A stretch of 64,000 nucleotides of DNA from Kineococcus rhizosphaerae (GTDB lineage Bacteria; Actinomycetota; Actinomycetes; Actinomycetales; Kineococcaceae): assembly GCF_003002055.1 (NCBI RefSeq), contig NZ_PVZF01000008.1, positions 186,001-250,000 on the forward strand, in the 5' to 3' direction. Made by a program: the position numbers and the translations under genes. Positions 53,674 to 61,505 of this stretch are shown one piece after another (position 1 is the stretch's first letter; every line of letters begins with the position of its first letter). Under the pieces are notes generated by a model. That model was not told the origin of the DNA and did not search any database. It saw only the letters and a program-made list of their open reading frames with translations.

Positions 53674-54051
53674 TCACCCGTCCAGGCCCCAGCCGACCGG
53701 GTCGGCCGTCCACGCCTCCAGGTCGGCCGCCGTGCGGAAGTGCCACCGCACCCAGCGCGCCTCCTCGTGAGCCCGCACCAGGACGTCGCCCGGCCGGAGC
53801 GCGGGCAGCGACTCCAGCGAGTCGTCGACCTCGAGCAGGTGCCCGAAGTGGCACACCAGCACGTCCTCCTCGCCTTCGTCGGTGCGGGGGTGGGCGAACA
53901 GGACCCCGTGGTCGTCGGACGGATCCGCCGGGTCCAGCGGGAACCGCCCGAGCACCGTGACGGGCTCGCCGGCGGCGGCCAGCGCGGTGGTCGTCACGGG
54001 TTCTGCCGGGTCGGGGACGAGACCCGGCTGTCGCTTCCACGGCCACTCCAC
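53674..54051 (-). CDS. Hypothetical protein
   Basis: A 125-residue acidic soluble protein (VEWPWKRQPGLVPDPAEPVT at the start, ARWVRWHFRTAADLEAWTAD near the end). No family is recognised. The start is a GTG without a clear ribosome-binding site; the open frame upstream is arginine-rich and not protein-like. It is divergent from the LexA-box gene across 186 bp. Confidence 0.55.
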   Translation of the reverse strand: MEWPWKRQPGLVPDPAEPVTTTALAAAGEPVTVLGRFPLDPADPSDDHGVLFAHPRTDEGEEDVLVCHFGHLLEVDDSLESLPALRPGDVLVRAHEEARWVRWHFRTAADLEAWTADPVGWGLDG

Positions 54052-54201
54052 CCGATCACGGTGGCAGGTCGAGGAACGGTGACGCAGCACCGGCTCGCGG
54101 TAGCGGCGCGCCGTCGTGGGCGGCCGACACCTGCTCGGCCCCACGACCGTCAGCGGTGTCCGGACGCACCGCACCCCCGGACGGGTGGTCCGCCGGGACG
54201 A

Positions 54202-54217
54202 TCGAACGGGTGTTCGA
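54202..54217 (+). promoter_or_regulatory. LexA (SOS) box
   Basis: TCGAAC-GGGT-GTTCGA is a perfect match to the actinobacterial/Gram-positive LexA consensus (CGAAC-N4-GTTCG). It ends 8 bp before a CATCCT -10 (54226-54231), which is itself 6 nt before the GTG of the next gene. Confidence 0.85.
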
Positions 54218-54237
54218 ATCCGTGGCATCCTCGGAGG

Positions 54238-54534
54238 GTGTCCGGTGGTCAGCTGCGCAGGGACGGGCAGCGCCCGCTGTACGAGATCGTCCGCGAGCAG
54301 CGGGCCCGCGCCGAGCGGCCCGCCGTCCGGCACTGCTGGGTCCGTCCCCCCGACGGCGGGGACCCGTGGCCGGGGATCGTCGTCGCCTGGGTCCGCGGGC
54401 CGCGCGGGTGGCGCGGGCGCGTCGTCTACGTGGTGCCGGGGTCGGTGCCGGGGGAGGACCCCGTCCTCGTGGAGACCTGGGTGGAGGCCGAGAACCTGCG
54501 GCCCGCGGGGGGTGCCGGGGGGTTCAGCGGCTGA
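54238..54534 (+). CDS. SOS-controlled small protein, function unknown
   Basis: A 98-residue soluble protein. A basic N-terminal helix (LRRDGQRPLYEIVREQRARA) is followed by a beta-rich part (RHCWVRPPDGGDPWPGIVVA, WRGRVVYVVP, LVETWVEAENLRPA). I do not recognise the family. The perfect LexA box just upstream places it in the DNA-damage response. The GTG start is both preceded by GGAGG and correctly spaced from a -10. Its 3' end overlaps the convergent RidA gene by 11 bp. Confidence 0.75.
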   Translation: MSGGQLRRDGQRPLYEIVREQRARAERPAVRHCWVRPPDGGDPWPGIVVAWVRGPRGWRGRVVYVVPGSVPGEDPVLVETWVEAENLRPAGGAGGFSG

Positions 54535-54913
54535 TGATCGCGTCGGCCTCGATCTCGACCAGCAGGCCGGGTTCGATGAGCCGGCTCACCTCGACCATCG
54601 TGCAGGCCGGGCGCACGTGCCCGAGGAACTCCCCGTGCACGCGCCCGACCTCCTCCCACCGGGAGATGTCGGTGACGAAGATCCGGGTGCGGACGACGTC
54701 CTCGAGGGTCGCGCCCGCCTCCAGCAGCGCGGCCCGGATCCGGACCAGGCAGGCGCGGGTCTGCGCGCCGACGTCGTCACCGCCCTCGGGTCCGTCGGCG
54801 GTCGCGGCCGTCGTCCCCGCCACGCTGACGTGGTCGCCCAGGCGGACGGCGCGCGAGTAGCCGACGACGGGTTCCCACGGGCCGCCGCTGGAGATCAGCT
54901 GTCGGTTGCTCAC
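54524..54913 (-). CDS. RidA/YjgF/YER057c family protein
   Basis: A 129-residue protein with the family pattern: GYSRAVRLGDHVSVAGTTAA near the start, AALLEAGATLEDVVRTRIFV in the centre, and RPACTMVEVSRLIEPGLLVE containing the arginine used for imine/enamine hydrolysis. RidA proteins deaminate reactive enamines. The GTG start has GAGG further upstream. It is divergent from the isochorismatase-like gene. Confidence 0.88.
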   Translation of the reverse strand: MSNRQLISSGGPWEPVVGYSRAVRLGDHVSVAGTTAATADGPEGGDDVGAQTRACLVRIRAALLEAGATLEDVVRTRIFVTDISRWEEVGRVHGEFLGHVRPACTMVEVSRLIEPGLLVEIEADAIISR

Positions 54914-54948
54914 GGGGAGGACTCTGCCGCACCCCTGCCGCACCGAGG

Positions 54949-54954
54949 TAGCGT
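54949..54954 (+). promoter_or_regulatory. -10 element of a leaderless promoter
   Basis: TAGCGT, then 7 nt, then the GTG of the isochorismatase-like gene at 54962. Confidence 0.55.
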
Positions 54955-54961
54955 CCGGGAC

Positions 54962-55492
54962 GTGACCCAGACGCCGTGGCTCGTCCTGATCGACCTGCAG
55001 CGCATCTTCGCCGATCCCGCCGGTCCGTGGGCCGCGCCCCGCTTCGAGGCCGCGGCCGCCGGGTGCGCCCGGCTCGTCGAGCGGTTCGCGCCGAACGTCG
55101 TCCTCACCCGGTTCGTCGCGCCCGCCGAACCGCGGGGGGCCTGGGTGCCGTACTACGAGCAGTTCCCCTTCGCGCTCGTGCCGGACGCCGACCCCCTGTA
55201 CGACCTGGTCGACGGGTTCGCCGGGACGGACTTCCCCGTCGTGACCCGCCCGACGTTCGGCAAGTGGGGCCCCGAGCTCGCCGCGGTCACCGGCGACGCG
55301 CCCCTGGTCGTGGGCGGGGTCTCCACGGACTGCTGCGTCCTGTCCACGGTGCTGCCCGCCGCGGACGACGGGATCGCGGTCACGGTCGTCGCGGACGCGT
55401 GCGCGGGGGCCGGGGACGTCGAGCACGAGCGGGCGCTGGACGCCATGAGGCTCTACGCCCCGCTGGTCACGGTCGTCGCCTCACTCGGCTGA
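54962..55492 (+). CDS. Isochorismatase-like cysteine hydrolase
   Basis: A 176-residue hydrolase with the family triad Asp11 (VLIDLQ), Lys101 (FGKWG) and Cys125 (GGVSTDCCV). Such proteins hydrolyse amides or ureido compounds (nicotinamidase, N-carbamoylsarcosine amidase, biuret hydrolase); the substrate is unknown here. With the divergent RidA it may handle nitrogen compounds. The start is leaderless. The 3' end overlaps the convergent GntR gene by 12 bp. Confidence 0.88.
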   Translation: MTQTPWLVLIDLQRIFADPAGPWAAPRFEAAAAGCARLVERFAPNVVLTRFVAPAEPRGAWVPYYEQFPFALVPDADPLYDLVDGFAGTDFPVVTRPTFGKWGPELAAVTGDAPLVVGGVSTDCCVLSTVLPAADDGIAVTVVADACAGAGDVEHERALDAMRLYAPLVTVVASLG

Positions 55493-56134
55493 CGTCCGCG
55501 TCACGATCTCGCGCATCACGTCCGCGGCCTGCACGGCGTCCCCGTCCGCCACGGCGCGGGCGAGGACCGCGTGCAGGTGCACGTCGTGGGCGACGGGTTC
55601 GACGCCGGCGCGTTCGGCCACGGCGAGCGCCACGACCGCGCCGAGGTTCACGAACATCGCGTTCCCACCGGCGCGCAGCAGCAGGTCGTGCAGTTCGGCG
55701 TCGGTGCGCAGGAACCGCGCGGGATCGCCGGAACCGTCGTCGAAACCCTCCGCGAGGGTCCGCAGGCGTTCCCGGGTCGCCGGGTCGGCGCGCGCCGCCG
55801 CCGCCTGCGCCGCAGCCGGTTCGAGCACCTGGCGCAGTTCCCGCAGTTCGGTCAGCTGGGTCTCGCGCTGCGGCCCGGCGAGCCGCCAGCGGACCACCTG
55901 CGGGTCGAGCAGGTTCCAGTCCGCGGCCGGCCGCACGACGAGCCCCACGCGCGGCGACGCCGACAGCAACCCCAGGGCGGCCAGGACCCGGGTCGCCTCG
56001 CGCACGATGCTGCGCGAGGCCAGCGTGCGCTCGACGAGCACCTCGACCGAGGTCCGCGAACCCGCGGGGAACTCCCCGTCGACGATCGCGGCGCCGATCT
56101 CGTCGAGGACGCGGGTGAACGCGGGGCTCCTCAC
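55481..56134 (-). CDS. GntR/FadR-family regulator
   Basis: A 217-residue GntR protein. The winged helix (FPAGSRTSVEVLVERTLASR, SIVREATRVLAALGLL) and the FCD domain (LRELRQVLEPAAAQAAAARA, TDAELHDLLLRAGGNAMFVN) are complete. The GTG start overlaps the stop of the upstream SDR gene (GTGA). It likely controls that SDR and the divergent SDR through the AT-rich dyad between them. It is a different regulator from the one in the glycoside locus and shares no obvious operator with it. Confidence 0.87.
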   Translation of the reverse strand: MRSPAFTRVLDEIGAAIVDGEFPAGSRTSVEVLVERTLASRSIVREATRVLAALGLLSASPRVGLVVRPAADWNLLDPQVVRWRLAGPQRETQLTELRELRQVLEPAAAQAAAARADPATRERLRTLAEGFDDGSGDPARFLRTDAELHDLLLRAGGNAMFVNLGAVVALAVAERAGVEPVAHDVHLHAVLARAVADGDAVQAADVMREIVTRTSAE

Positions 56135-56838
56135 CGCTGGGAGACCGGGGACACCACGAGTTCGTCGATGCGCACGTGCGCGGGGGAGTCCAGCACGAAC
56201 TGCACGGTCCGGGCGATGTCCTCGGGGGTGAGCATGCGCGCGCGGGCCGCGGCGTCGGGGACGTTCGGGCGCTGGTCGAGGAAGTCGGTGGCGACGTCGC
56301 CCGGGCACAGGTGGGTGGCCCGGACGCCGTGCGCGGCCTCGCCGGAGTTCAGGGTCCGCACGACCGAGGACAGGGCGCTCTTGCTGGCGGAGTACGCGAC
56401 CCCGGCACCGGGGTGGAACGCCCAGCCCGCGTAGGAGGAGACGACGACCGCGACCCCCGAACTCGCGCGCAGGTCGGGCAGGGCCGCGTCGATCACGGTG
56501 ACGACGGCGTTCAGGTTCACGGCGACGACGTCGTGGAACGTCTCGACGTCCTGGTCGTCCCACTGCCGGCGCGGGGTGTTGCGGCCCGCGGCGAGCACGA
56601 GGGCGTCGAGGCGGCCGAACTCGTCGACGATCCGGGCCCGGGCGGCGCGGACCGCGTCACCGTCGCGCACGTCGAGCGGGATCTGCAGGATGGGCCCCTC
56701 GACGCCCGAAGCGCTGTCCCGCAACGCCTCCGCGCGGCGGCCGGACAGGACGACGGTCCAGCCGGCCGCGGCCGCCGAGCGGGCGACGGCCCGGCCCATG
56801 CCGGACCCGGCGCCGGTGATCCACAGGACTCGTTGCAC
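56131..56838 (-). CDS. SDR-family oxidoreductase
   Basis: A 235-residue short-chain dehydrogenase: cofactor motif TGAGSGMG (8-15), LAAG at 82-85 where NNAG is usual, and catalytic Ser135, Tyr149 and Lys153. SGRR after the second strand suggests NADP(H). The protein is somewhat short at the C-terminus (VRIDELVVSPVSQ). It is co-transcribed with the GntR regulator, and GAGGAG precedes the GTG. Confidence 0.87.
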   Translation of the reverse strand: MQRVLWITGAGSGMGRAVARSAAAAGWTVVLSGRRAEALRDSASGVEGPILQIPLDVRDGDAVRAARARIVDEFGRLDALVLAAGRNTPRRQWDDQDVETFHDVVAVNLNAVVTVIDAALPDLRASSGVAVVVSSYAGWAFHPGAGVAYSASKSALSSVVRTLNSGEAAHGVRATHLCPGDVATDFLDQRPNVPDAAARARMLTPEDIARTVQFVLDSPAHVRIDELVVSPVSQR

Positions 56839-56869
56839 GTCGGTCTCCTCGGTCGTAGGTTTGCCCGTG

Positions 56870-56884
56870 AATAGTATGTCTATT
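56870..56884. promoter_or_regulatory. AT-rich dyad between divergent SDR genes
   Basis: AATAG-TATGT-CTATT has perfect 5-bp arms and is an island of A and T in GC-rich DNA, 11 bp before the plus-strand SDR start. It is a candidate operator for the adjacent FadR-type regulator or part of the divergent promoters. Confidence 0.5.
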
Positions 56885-56895
56885 GAGGGGGAACC

Positions 56896-57648
56896 GTGCA
56901 CCTGGACCTGACCGACCGCGTCGTCGTCGTCACCGGAGCCGGACGGGGGATCGGCCGCACGCTGGCCCGCCGGTTCGTCGACGAGGGCTGCCGGGTCGTC
57001 GGCTACGACCGCGCCTTCGAGACCCCCGGCGAACCCGGCGTCCTGGAGATCACCTGCGACGTCACCGACCCCAGGTCCGTCCAGGACGCCGTCGCCCGCA
57101 CCGTCGCGGAGTACGGCGCGATCGACGTCCTCGTCAACAACGCCGGCATCAACGTCGACGGCCGCGTCGCCGACCTGGAGTGGGCCAGGTTCAGGCAGTG
57201 CCTCGACGTGAACGTCGGCGGCGTGTTCCTCGTCAGCCAGGCCGTCGCCGAGGTCATGAGACCCCGCCGCCGCGGCCGCATCCTCAACGCCGCCTCGTTC
57301 GCGGCGATCGTCCCCAGCGTCGGCAGCGCCGCCTACGCCGCGTCCAAGGCCGCCGTCGTCCAGTTCACCCGCGTCCTGGCCTCCGAGCTCGGCCCGTACG
57401 AGATCACCGTCAACGCCTACGCCCCCGGCATGGTCCCCACCGCCATGAACGGTTTCGCCGAGCTGCCCGCCGCCCAGGCCGACGAGCTGCTCGACACCCT
57501 CTCGCTGCGCCGCTGGGAGAGCGCCGACGACGTCGCGGACCTCCTGGTGTTCCTGGCCAGCGACGCGGCGGGCTACATCACCGGCACCCTCCTCGACGTC
57601 TCCGGCGGCAAGCTCGCCACCCAGATCCCCAGCCGCGCCCACCGCTGA
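56896..57648 (+). CDS. SDR-family oxidoreductase (FabG-like)
   Basis: A 250-residue classical short-chain dehydrogenase with TGAGRGIG (13-20), NNAG (81-84), Ser134, Tyr147 and Lys151, and the C-terminal GTLLDVSGGKLA. An acidic residue after the second strand (GYDRA) suggests NAD+. The GTG start is preceded by GAGGGG. Divergent from the SDR-GntR pair, it probably belongs to the same pathway; the substrate is unknown. Confidence 0.88.
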   Translation: MHLDLTDRVVVVTGAGRGIGRTLARRFVDEGCRVVGYDRAFETPGEPGVLEITCDVTDPRSVQDAVARTVAEYGAIDVLVNNAGINVDGRVADLEWARFRQCLDVNVGGVFLVSQAVAEVMRPRRRGRILNAASFAAIVPSVGSAAYAASKAAVVQFTRVLASELGPYEITVNAYAPGMVPTAMNGFAELPAAQADELLDTLSLRRWESADDVADLLVFLASDAAGYITGTLLDVSGGKLATQIPSRAHR

Positions 57649-57766
57649 GGGTGGAGACGTCTCCACCCCCGACCCACCCGTGATCGACCCGTCGGCCGAG
57701 GACCGCGGCCGGTGCCGGGGGCAGTCTTCGGGGGTCGCCAGGAAAACCCCTCCGGAAGGCCCCGAG

Positions 57767-58297
57767 ATGTCCCTCACCACCTCGCTCCTCATCGCCGTCA
57801 CGATGGTCCTGACCACCCTGCTCGCCGACCGCGGCGTCCGCGCCGTCGGCTGGGGCCGGCTCCTGCGCCCCCTGCTCATCGGCACCCCGATCGCGCTGTG
57901 GTTCGCCTCCCACGTCGTCACCCACGGCGTCGGGCTGGCCGTCGAGGTCGCCGGGGCGCTCGCCGGTCTGGTGCTGGGCCTGGGGGCGGTCGCCCTGGCC
58001 CGCGTCGGCCGCGACGAGCGGACCGGGCAGGTCGTCACCCGCGCCGGCGCCGGGTACTTCACCGTCTGGATCGGCGCCTGCGTCCTGCGCTTCGCCTTCT
58101 CCTACGGCGCCCAGCACTGGTTCGGTCAGGACCTGGGCACGTGGCTGTACCGGCACGGCGTCGCGCTGCCCGACATCGCCGCCGTCATCGGCAACGCCAT
58201 CGTCTTCTCCGTCGTCGGGATGCTGCTGGCCCGCTCCGCCGGGATCGCGCTCAAGGCCCGCTCGGCCCGCGGGCAGGAGTTCGCCCTCGCCCGCTGA
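57767..58297 (+). CDS. Multi-pass membrane protein, function unknown
   Basis: A 176-residue protein with about five membrane helices (LTTSLLIAVTMVLTTLLA, LLRPLLIGTPIALWFASHVV, LAVEVAGALAGLVLGLGAVA, and further segments ending AVIGNAIVFSVVGMLLA). A conserved-looking FTVWIGACVLRFAFSYGAQH segment lies between helices. The ATG start has GGAAGG upstream. I do not recognise the family with confidence. A perfect 60-bp palindrome begins 10 bp after the stop. Confidence 0.7.
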   Translation: MSLTTSLLIAVTMVLTTLLADRGVRAVGWGRLLRPLLIGTPIALWFASHVVTHGVGLAVEVAGALAGLVLGLGAVALARVGRDERTGQVVTRAGAGYFTVWIGACVLRFAFSYGAQHWFGQDLGTWLYRHGVALPDIAAVIGNAIVFSVVGMLLARSAGIALKARSARGQEFALAR

Positions 58298-58307
58298 TCC
58301 CACCCCC

Positions 58308-58367
58308 ACTCCTGGGGAGTTCTCAACCCCTCCCGGGCCCGGGAGGGGTTGAGAACTCCCCAGGAGT
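58308..58367. repeat. Perfect 60-bp palindrome (30-bp arms, no loop)
   Basis: Positions 58308-58337 are the exact reverse complement of 58338-58367, meeting at the centre CCCGGG-CCCGGG. Outer parts read ACTCCTGGGGAGTTCTCAAC and its complement. It separates the membrane-protein gene from the MFS gene, 21 bp before the MFS start. As RNA it would be a very strong hairpin. Confidence 0.95.
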
Positions 58368-58388
58368 CGTGTCTGGGATCGTTGCCGG

Positions 58389-59564
58389 GTGCCCGCCGAC
58401 CCCGCCCCCCGCTTCCTCGGCTGGCGGTCCCTCGCCGCGGTCTACGCCCCCGCAGCCCTCTTCAGCACCAGCCAGGGCGCCGTCCTGCCCGTCCTGCCGC
58501 TCACGGCCCGCGACCTCGGCGCCTCCGTGGCGGCCTCCGCCTTCCTCGTCGCCCTCCTCGGGATCGGGCAGGTCGCCGGGGCCCTGCCCGCGGGCGCGAT
58601 GGTGGCCCGCGTCGGCGAGCGCCGCGCGATGCTGTTCTCCGCGCTCGTCTCCGGGGCCGCCCTCACCGGGGCCGTCCTGGCCCCGGACGAGACCGTCCTG
58701 GCCGCCTGCGTCCTGGCCCTCGGCCTGGCCGCCGCGATCTGGAGCCTGGCGCGGCAGTCGTTCCTGACCGCCGCGGCCCCGCCCCACCTGCGTGCACGGG
58801 CGCTGTCGACCCTCGGCGGCGTCGGGCGGATCGGGACGTTCGTCGGGCCGTTCCTCGGCGCCGCCGGCAGCGCCGTCTGGGGCGTGCGCGGGTCCTACGT
58901 CGTCGCCGGCGTCGCCGTCGTGCTCGCGGCCGCCGTCGTCCTCACCCTGCCCGACCCCGAGGTCGCCGAGCACCACCCCGGACCCGCGCCCACCCTGCGC
59001 GAGGTGTTCCGCTCCCACGCCCACGTCCTCGCGACCCTCGGGGTCTCCGCGCTCGCCGTCCAGGCCGTGCGCCAGTCCCGGCAGACCGTGCTCCCGCTGT
59101 GGTGCGAGCACCTCGGGCTCGACGCCACCACCACCAGCCTCGTCGCCGGGGTCTCCGGCGCCGTCGACATGCTCCTGTTCTACCCGGCCGGTTCCGTCAT
59201 GGACCGGGTCGGGCGCGCGGCCGTCGGCGTCCCCTCGATGCTCGTCCTGGCCGTCGGGCACGTGCTCCTGCCGTTCTCGCACACCGCCTGGACCGTCGCC
59301 CTCGTCGGGGTCGTCATGGGGTTCGGCAACGGCATGGGCGCCGGGCTCGTCATGACCCTCGGCGCCGACGTCGCCCCGCCGGGGGGCCGGGCCGTGTTCC
59401 TCGGCGCCTGGCGCCTGGTCACCGACACCGGGGCCGCGTCCGGGCCGCTGCTCGTGGGGGCGCTCGCGGGCGCGGGGAGCCTGGTCGTCGCCACCGGGGG
59501 CGTGGCGGTGCTGGCCGTCGCCGCGGCGGGCGGGCTGTTCCGCTTCGTCCCCCGGCGGGCCTGA
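58389..59564 (+). CDS. MFS transporter
   Basis: A 391-residue protein with twelve predicted membrane helices and the MFS signatures ALPAGAMVARVGERRAMLFS (loop 2-3) and FYPAGSVMDRVGRAAVGVPS (loop 8-9). It resembles drug/metabolite efflux members of the superfamily; direction and substrate are unknown. The GTG start lies just downstream of the 60-bp palindrome with no clear Shine-Dalgarno, so the palindrome lies in or next to its promoter region. Confidence 0.87.
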   Translation: MPADPAPRFLGWRSLAAVYAPAALFSTSQGAVLPVLPLTARDLGASVAASAFLVALLGIGQVAGALPAGAMVARVGERRAMLFSALVSGAALTGAVLAPDETVLAACVLALGLAAAIWSLARQSFLTAAAPPHLRARALSTLGGVGRIGTFVGPFLGAAGSAVWGVRGSYVVAGVAVVLAAAVVLTLPDPEVAEHHPGPAPTLREVFRSHAHVLATLGVSALAVQAVRQSRQTVLPLWCEHLGLDATTTSLVAGVSGAVDMLLFYPAGSVMDRVGRAAVGVPSMLVLAVGHVLLPFSHTAWTVALVGVVMGFGNGMGAGLVMTLGADVAPPGGRAVFLGAWRLVTDTGAASGPLLVGALAGAGSLVVATGGVAVLAVAAAGGLFRFVPRRA

Positions 59565-59629
59565 GCCGTTCGGGGGAAGCGGTCCCGAAACCCTGCGGTG
59601 CGCCGCGGCGGGCGGCGACGGTGGAGGGC

Positions 59630-60562
59630 GTGCCGCCGCGCGACCAGCTCCCCGACGTCCCCCGCTCACCGACCGGCCGCGTCCCGCAGTGGGTCCTGGA
59701 CGAGGCCACCGGCCGCCCCGTCGGCGACACCCGGTGGCGCGGGCAGCCCCTGTCCGTCCCCGCCCCCCGTCGTCGTGGTCATCGTCGCCGTCTCGTGGTG
59801 GGCGGTGCGCTGCTCGGGGCCGCCGTCCTGGTGGCCGTCGGCGCGGGCCTGCCCGGCGACCTGACCTCCACGGCGGGGGCCGGTCCCGGGACGGGCCGGG
59901 CGCTGCCCGTCGCACCCGACCAGGCCCCGGCCCCCCTCGGGACCCCCGAACCCGTCGCGGTGACCAGCGACCGGTGGGAACCCCTGGAGAGCGTCGGGGA
60001 CCAGCCCGTGCGCTGGGACCCCTGCCGCCCGGTCCACTTCGTGGTCAACCCCGCCGGGATGCCCGCCGGGGGCCGGGCCGTGCTGGACGCCGCGATCGCC
60101 CGGGTCAGCCGGGCGAGCGGCCTGCGGTTCGTCGACGACGGGGAGACGGACGACACCGAGCGGACCTCCCCGGTCGAGGACGGCTGGTTCCGCTCCCGGT
60201 GGGCTCCCGTCCTCGTCCGCTGGGACCTGCCCGCCGAGCGCTCCGAGGAACCCGAGGGGGAGCGCCGGGTCCTCGGCGAGGCGGGCCCGCTGAGGATCAG
60301 CACCGGCGCAGGCCGCGTGGCCTACGTGTCCGGGCAGGTCGGGCTCACCGTCGACGCGGCGTCCCTGGACCCGGCCGACCCGCCCCAGGCCGCCCTGATG
60401 CGGGCCGTCTGGCTCCACGAGTTCGCCCACCTCGTGGGCCTCGGCCACGTCGAGGACCCCACCCAGCTCATGAACCCGAGCATCCAGGGGCTCACCGACT
60501 ACGCCCCCGGCGACCTCACGGGCCTGGCCGCGCTCGGCACCGGTCCCTGCCTGCCGGACTGA
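59630..60562 (+). CDS. Membrane-anchored matrixin-like zinc metalloprotease
   Basis: A 310-residue protein. About 45 cytoplasmic residues (DQLPDVPRSPTGRVPQWVLD) precede one hydrophobic helix (LVVGGALLGAAVLVAVGAGL), then an extracytoplasmic domain. That domain carries the metzincin zinc site HEFAHLVGLGH (His263, His267, His273) with catalytic Glu264 and a downstream Met-turn (QLMNPS). PVRWDPCRPVHFVVNPAG begins the catalytic domain. Small actinobacterial matrixin-like proteins of this layout have unknown targets. The GTG at 30 or 33 bases upstream of the PRDQ segment may also be used. The end overlaps the convergent hydrolase gene by 64 bp. Confidence 0.82.
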   Translation: MPPRDQLPDVPRSPTGRVPQWVLDEATGRPVGDTRWRGQPLSVPAPRRRGHRRRLVVGGALLGAAVLVAVGAGLPGDLTSTAGAGPGTGRALPVAPDQAPAPLGTPEPVAVTSDRWEPLESVGDQPVRWDPCRPVHFVVNPAGMPAGGRAVLDAAIARVSRASGLRFVDDGETDDTERTSPVEDGWFRSRWAPVLVRWDLPAERSEEPEGERRVLGEAGPLRISTGAGRVAYVSGQVGLTVDAASLDPADPPQAALMRAVWLHEFAHLVGLGHVEDPTQLMNPSIQGLTDYAPGDLTGLAALGTGPCLPD

Positions 60563-61428
60563 ACCGCGGACCGGACCACGGACCGCACCAGCGACGTCAC
60601 CTCCGCGGGCGCCTGCTCGGCCACGAAGTGCCCCGCCGTCGTCAGCCGGTGGTCCAGGTCCGGCGCCCACGCCCGCCACCGCGCCGCCAGGTCCTGCCCC
60701 AGCCGCGCGCCCCAGTCCTGCTGCAGCACACCGACGGGCATCGACAGCGTCCGGCCCGCGTCGCGGTCGGCGACGTCGTGCGCGAGGTCCACCCCGGCCG
60801 AGGCGCGGAAGTCCGCCACGATCGACGGCACGCGCGCCGCCGACGCCTCCAGGTAGTGCTCGCGGACGTCGGCGAACACCGCCGGGTCCGTCGCCCACGC
60901 GTCGAGGAAGTGCCCGAAGAACTCCCGCGGCGCGGCGCCGATCAGCGCCTCCGGGAGGCCGGGCGGCTGGGCCATGAGGTACAGGTGGAACGCGACGGCC
61001 GCCGAGACCCCGTGCAGCACGGCCCAGCTGTCCACGGTCGGGACGACGTCCAGGCACACGAGGCCGGCGATCCGGTCGGGGTGGTCCAGCCCCGCCCGGA
61101 AGGCGACCAGCGCACCGCGGTCGTGGCCGACGAGCGTGAACCGCCCGAAGCCGAGGGCGTCCACCACGGCCACGACGTCGCGGGCCATCGACCGCGCCGA
61201 GTACGTGTCCTCGTCCAGGGCGGGCGGGGCGTCGCTGTCGCCGTAGCCGCGCAGGTCCGCGGCCACGACCGCGTGGTCGGCCGCGAGGTCGGCGACCACG
61301 TGCCGCCACATCCGCCGGGTCTGCGGGAAGCCGTGCAGCAGCACCACCGGCTCACCCGCCCCTGCGACGTCCACCGCGATCCGCACCCCGTCGGCCCCTG
61401 TGATCAGTTCGTCCACTCCTCGGTCCAC
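60499..61428 (-). CDS. Alpha/beta hydrolase (haloacetate dehalogenase/epoxide hydrolase-like)
   Basis: A 309-residue alpha/beta-hydrolase. HGFPQTRRMW carries the oxyanion HG, DLRGYGDSDAP is typical of the dehalogenase/epoxide hydrolase group, and the nucleophile elbow GHDRGA uses Asp, not Ser. TAGHFVAEQAP provides the catalytic His. Fluoroacetate dehalogenases share this arrangement, but sequence alone cannot separate dehalogenase from epoxide hydrolase. The GTG at 61428 or at 61416 may be the start. The basic C-terminal tail overlaps the metalloprotease gene. Confidence 0.82.
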   Translation of the reverse strand: MDRGVDELITGADGVRIAVDVAGAGEPVVLLHGFPQTRRMWRHVVADLAADHAVVAADLRGYGDSDAPPALDEDTYSARSMARDVVAVVDALGFGRFTLVGHDRGALVAFRAGLDHPDRIAGLVCLDVVPTVDSWAVLHGVSAAVAFHLYLMAQPPGLPEALIGAAPREFFGHFLDAWATDPAVFADVREHYLEASAARVPSIVADFRASAGVDLAHDVADRDAGRTLSMPVGVLQQDWGARLGQDLAARWRAWAPDLDHRLTTAGHFVAEQAPAEVTSLVRSVVRSAVQSGRQGPVPSAARPVRSPGA

Positions 61429-61505
61429 GTCGGCGAGCCTGCCCGGCCCCGATGAGCGGTGGATGAGCGAGCGGTGAGCGGGAGGACGCGCGCGAGGATG
61501 ACCCC

